DNA from: Paroedura picta
Taxonomy: Eukaryota; Chordata; Lepidosauria; Squamata; Gekkonidae
Direction of reading: 5' to 3'
Assembly (NCBI RefSeq): GCF_049243985.1
Contig: NC_135376.1
Coordinates: 39,847,001 to 39,911,000, forward strand
Length of the DNA: 64,000 nt
Each line of letters begins with the position of its first letter. The first letter of the stretch is position 1. This document shows, piece by piece, positions 43,835 to 64,000 of this stretch. The notes under the pieces are model-generated. The model worked only from the letters and a program-made list of their open reading frames with translations. It ran no database searches and had not been told where the DNA came from. The translations under genes were made by a program, and so were the position numbers.

Positions 43835-44454
43835 ATCTAGGGAATTGGTGGGGCGCCTTATTCCCTCTCTTTTATTCTCAGGACAGGCCAACAGGATGAC
43901 CAATGCAGGTTAAATCAGATAACAGAATTGGAAATAAGAGTGAAATGGGTCCAGCAACAGGTCTTGTTTAGAAAAGTCTGGAGCTGTATAGCCACTATAT
44001 GTGTGAACATCCAATTCCAAGAAGAGTAGTTTACATATTGGGACAATAGTGGATGAATCATAATGATCCAGGGATAGCTGCATTAGAACTATCCTGACAG
44101 TTGTCTCCTTCAAGGTTACTATTACCACACCCCCTAGCAAAAAAAATGAACCAGCTCCTGGACACAAATGGTCACCATTCTCCTACTCGATGTAATAATC
44201 TGTGATGGGCAAGGGTCAAGCAAACAGGTGTGAAGCATTTTGAAGCATTGTTCATTTTCCTCATGCAGCAACTGTAATTTAATTACAGTTTTCAGCTCCC
44301 CGCCCCTTGGCAGCTTCTATCTAGGAAAACTATGGCTGTTGGGCTAGTCCTACTTGTGTAGTAGGGAACCCTGGAAAACTTGTGGGGGGAGTACATTACT
44401 TTCCCTTGTATCTTATTATTTCCCCTTTCCTCCTCCCGGCAACCCCTATACCCT

Positions 44455-44575
44455 CTCCCTGTTCTTGTTCTCTAGGCCCTGTTGGATTTCCAGAGGAACT
44501 GCTTGGCTGCTGTTAGGATGCTGGAGTAGATGAACCACTTGTCTAATCCAGCAGGGCTATTCTTATGTTCTGTAG
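44455..44575 (-). repeat. 'ACATAAGAAGAGCC'-family repeat, antisense
   Basis: The complement of CCAGCAGGGCTATTCTTATG and GGATTTCCAGAGGAACTGCT gives the head and body shared with 26.13 and 45.53 kb. A LINE-like UTR remnant follows at 44,590-44,690. Confidence 0.55.
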
Positions 44576-45529
44576 TTTATTATCAGTCCTGAGATATGCT
44601 TTGGTTTTTATGCTTTTAATGTATTTTATATGTTTTATCTATGCTGTAAACTTCCTTGAGCTCTGTAAGGAAGAAAGGAAGCTAACTGAAGTTCTATAAT
44701 CTAGGGACTAGGTATTCCCATCTGTAATATTTGCTAGATCTCTGGTCTACATTTGTACCAAACAAATCCTATCCTGAACACTCCCTGGTGAAGTGCATAC
44801 ACCATCTTAACCGGTTAGTGTTCACACACAATAAAAATTATTTTTATTAGGGTTTTCCTTGTAGATATGAAGGATTAAGGAAACGGTAGTAGTGTAGTTT
44901 TACATCAAAGGACTACCATTAAATTTTATAATAAAACTCAGTGGTAGGCTTTGATGGAAGATTTAACCATAATTATTTCTCTGTTGTTCCAACTGAATTA
45001 AAGTGAATTTTCAAACTTCTTGCTAAGATCACTTAGTCTCTCCTTGGCACAGAGAATTTTTTTTTGTTTGCCTTTCTATTGTGAATAATATAATGATAAT
45101 TGGTCCAGGTAATTTAGTTGAACTATGGTTTTGGGGGAAGATGTGTTCATGCATCATCCTGTTAGAATGAAGGCTGAAATAATTATCTGACACATTTAAA
45201 AACGACAAAATAATAGTCTATAATTACCTCCAACTTCATTCTTTAGAACTATGGGTCAAATCCTAAGCATATTGGTTAAAGAACAATGAACAGTTAGGAA
45301 CAATTAAGTTGTTCTTTTATATGAATACCAGTAACAGTAGGCATTGATTGGATAGTCTGGATTAGAATGGGATAAAATTGTTTTCCAGGACTTCTATCAT
45401 TAGTATTTAAAAAAATTTTAGGGACTCAGTACTGCTAGCCATTGCACAAGGAATTAAAAAGACTCTGGCTTGGAATATGAAAAAAGGGAAATGGAACAGG
45501 AAATTATAGAAGAGCTACATTCAGAATGA

Positions 45530-45850
45530 GAGAACATAAGAAAAGCCATGCTGCATCAGACCATAGCCTACCAAGTCCAGCATTCTGTTCACACAGTGGC
45601 CTACCAGCTGCCTCTAGGAAACCCACAAGCAGAATAACTGCAACAGCATCCTCATGCCTGTGCTCCATAGCAACTGATATAAATAGCCATGTCTCTGGTA
45701 CTAAAGGGATATCCTTCCTGACAAGTAGCCATTGATAGCCCTGTCCTCTTTCCACTTCCTTTCTATGGCCATAACAGCATCCTGTAGTGGCAAGTTCACT
45801 ACCTTTTAGCTTCAGTGGATGAACTCAGGTTCTAGTATTATGAGGTAGGG
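45530..45850 (+). repeat. 'ACATAAGAAGAGCC'-family repeat
   Basis: AGAACATAAGAAAAGCCATG, CCAAGTCCAGCATTCTGTTC and CACACAGTGGCCTACCAGCT; co-linear with 26.13 kb for over 200 bp. Confidence 0.6.
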
Positions 45851-46562
45851 AGAACAAAAAGGTAAGCTTTCAATGAACATTTAAAGTCAGAGACAGAGGT
45901 CTGAAGGTAGGACACATTTAAACATGATGCAGTGGGTCAGAAGCACTTATCTGTACATTTTTTACATGCCCATATGTTGCTTGAACTGGGCCTCTGCCGG
46001 CACAAAGCAGCTATCTATGATTTGTTAGCATTCAAAGTCCTTAGGTTGGTTAGTTGTGCTGCTATGCCAAATTCACACATATAACTGCTTTGCACTTTCA
46101 TTTTAAACATCAGGTGGGTGAGAAAAGCACTTACCCATGGGACTACACACTCACACACCATCCTACCCATGAGAAGCAGCAAAACCTTACACACCAAGGG
46201 ACCTTTAGCACAGGTGAATGTTGTGCTGGCATACTAGTTGAACATACATAGCTGCTTTGCATAAGGAACAGTCTATTTAGTGATACCGGGCCACAGCAAA
46301 GTCTCACACAGTTTGACTCTTTTTATCCCACCAGGTCTGAAACATGAAAAAGACAGAGCGGCTGGATAGTCACACAGGCAACCTGTCGCTTGACCCACAA
46401 TATCCAATCACATCCATGACTACTGTGCACAATGGATGTTGCTTTCTGGAGACACTGTACACAATCGCAGGGACAATGTGCACAGTTATTTCCCTGCAAC
46501 AGAAGGGCAGCCATGATGCAGGTCGTCTCTGGGTCGCGCGGAGGAAACAGTAACAACATCAT

Positions 46563-46741
46563 ATAGAATCAGAGTCCAGTAGCACCTTTAAGACCAACAA
46601 AGATTTATTCAAGGCGTGAGCTTTCGAGTGCTTGCACTCGAAAGCTCACGCCTTGAATAAATCTTTGTTGGTCTTAAAGGTGTCCCTGTTCTCTGATTTT
46701 ATTGTGCTCCTTCAGACCAACACGGCTACCCATTTAAATCT
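46563..46741. repeat. Penelope-like terminal sequences in head-to-head array (perfect 49-bp hairpin)
   Basis: Left arm 46583-46631, loop TT, right arm 46634-46682: the arms are exact complements over 49 bases (CACCTTTAAGACCAACAAAG at the outer left). The outer flanks AGAGTCCAGTAG and CCTTCAGACCAACACGGCTA are the usual ends of this family. It is 320 bp upstream of the PCCB start codon. Confidence 0.9.
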
Positions 46742-46979
46742 AACATCATATGACAGATTGTGCAGGGATCCTCTGGGTCCGAATATGGGCGGATGCAAAG
46801 AAGCATTCGACTCATGAGGCGCAGACGACGGAGAGGGAGAGAGCAGATAAAGCGGCGTCGCTGCTCAGTGGCAGAGAAACAAGACACGGCGGGGCAAACA
46901 AGCAGAGAACAGACAACCGGGGCTGCGCTGAACAGGCAGCCAATCAGCCTCCCCCCAGGGCCGGCCCCTTTTTCCGGGT

Positions 46980-46991
46980 CGCGCATGCGTC
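46980..46991. promoter_or_regulatory. NRF-1-like site
   Basis: CGCGCATGCGTC, close to the NRF-1 consensus GCGCATGCGC, ending 14 bases before the PCCB start codon. NRF-1 controls many nuclear genes for mitochondrial proteins, which fits PCCB. Confidence 0.6.
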
Positions 46992-47005
46992 CTAGCCATC
47001 CAGTC

Positions 47006-63477
<16,472 letters not shown>

Positions 63478-64000
63478 GTAAGAACAGGGTACAGCTCTCA
63501 GTGATTTGTGTAGTGGAGAAAACAGACTGGAAACCTTCTGTTCTTAGCGGCAGTGTATTTTCTTAACATTCCTACTGGTTTCCTTCACGCCTCTCCTGAC
63601 CCTGCTCCTCTCAACCTGAGCAGCAAGAGCCAGTGTGTTCTCTTTGATTTCCCTTTGCCTTTGTCAGCTTCTTTGGAGGTTCCATACTTCTGGAACGTCT
63701 GTGGGATCTTAGTAATTCACACTGGAAGCTGCCCCTGCCTTCTCAGCTGTGAGTTATTCCCTGGTTTCCCTACCTCTGGTGCGAGGCTGCCCACTGATGT
63801 GTCAGGTTGTAGGCTGTTAAAGGCTGACCAGCAGGTATTGCCTTTGTTAGAATATGTAAGATCTGTTGTGTGCATCATTCAGAAGCATATGTAGAATGTC
63901 TGGCAGGGGGCATCGGAGGAGATGTGTATTTAGCATAGCTAGCTTAAGAAATTCTGGATGATTTCAAATAATCTCCTCCAGTGTCTTGATTAGCTCTTTG

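Larger units (their letters stand above)
39770..46560. other. Space between divergent SLC35G2 and PCCB
   Basis: No coding exon recognised, in particular no STAG1 exon. AT-rich, with LINE, SINE and hAT fragments (42.34-43.0, 43.5-43.8, 44.45-44.7 and 45.5-45.85 kb). The stretches 39.8-42.3 and 44.7-45.5 kb show nothing identifiable beyond the candidate UTR exon. Confidence 0.5.

Overview
The window reads as a vertebrate nuclear genome, most probably a squamate reptile (lizard or snake). Coding exons are short, separated by long AT-rich introns, and match vertebrate orthologues. The repeat background includes several copies of a tRNA-headed SINE with a Bov-B-like 3' end (Sauria SINE type, ending in CCTTTA repeats), 5S-rRNA-derived SINEs, CR1 and L3-like LINEs, a Penelope-like element, non-autonomous hAT elements and a DIRS/Ngaro-type retroelement. 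No species is claimed.

Layout. (1) About 2.4-11.3 kb, minus strand: the 5' part of VPS8 (CORVET tethering subunit). Six exons carry the start codon and the conserved N-terminus; the CpG-rich promoter is near 11 kb and the rest of the gene lies beyond position 1. (2) About 16.7-27.5 kb, minus strand: NME9 (TXNDC6), six coding exons for the thioredoxin half plus an acidic linker. A CpG-rich promoter near 27 kb holds an RFX X-box-like palindrome and a CCAAT box. No nucleoside diphosphate kinase exon was recognised downstream. (3) 27.6-34.1 kb, minus strand: a whole-looking Ngaro-type tyrosine-recombinase retroelement with A1-ORFs-B1-A2-B2 split direct repeats and an SGNH hydrolase ORF. (4) 38.5-39.7 kb, minus strand: SLC35G2, a complete 412-residue coding exon. 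(5) 47.0 kb to the right edge, plus strand: PCCB, ten exons from the start codon through about two thirds of the protein; the 3' exons lie beyond the window.

The genes are not a functional operon-like unit. They are four unrelated housekeeping or ciliary genes: endosomal tethering (VPS8), axonemal thioredoxin (NME9), a putative drug/metabolite-type transporter (SLC35G2) and mitochondrial propionyl-CoA carboxylase (PCCB). All four orthologues lie on human chromosome 3, but the order differs: STAG1 separates PCCB from SLC35G2 in human and is absent between them here, and VPS8 and NME9 are far apart in human.

Introns and intergenic spaces are mostly layers of transposable elements. Several are dated by clean target-site duplications or by nesting. 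All calls are by eye from the sequence, without alignments or database searches, so repeat boundaries are approximate unless a target-site duplication fixes them.
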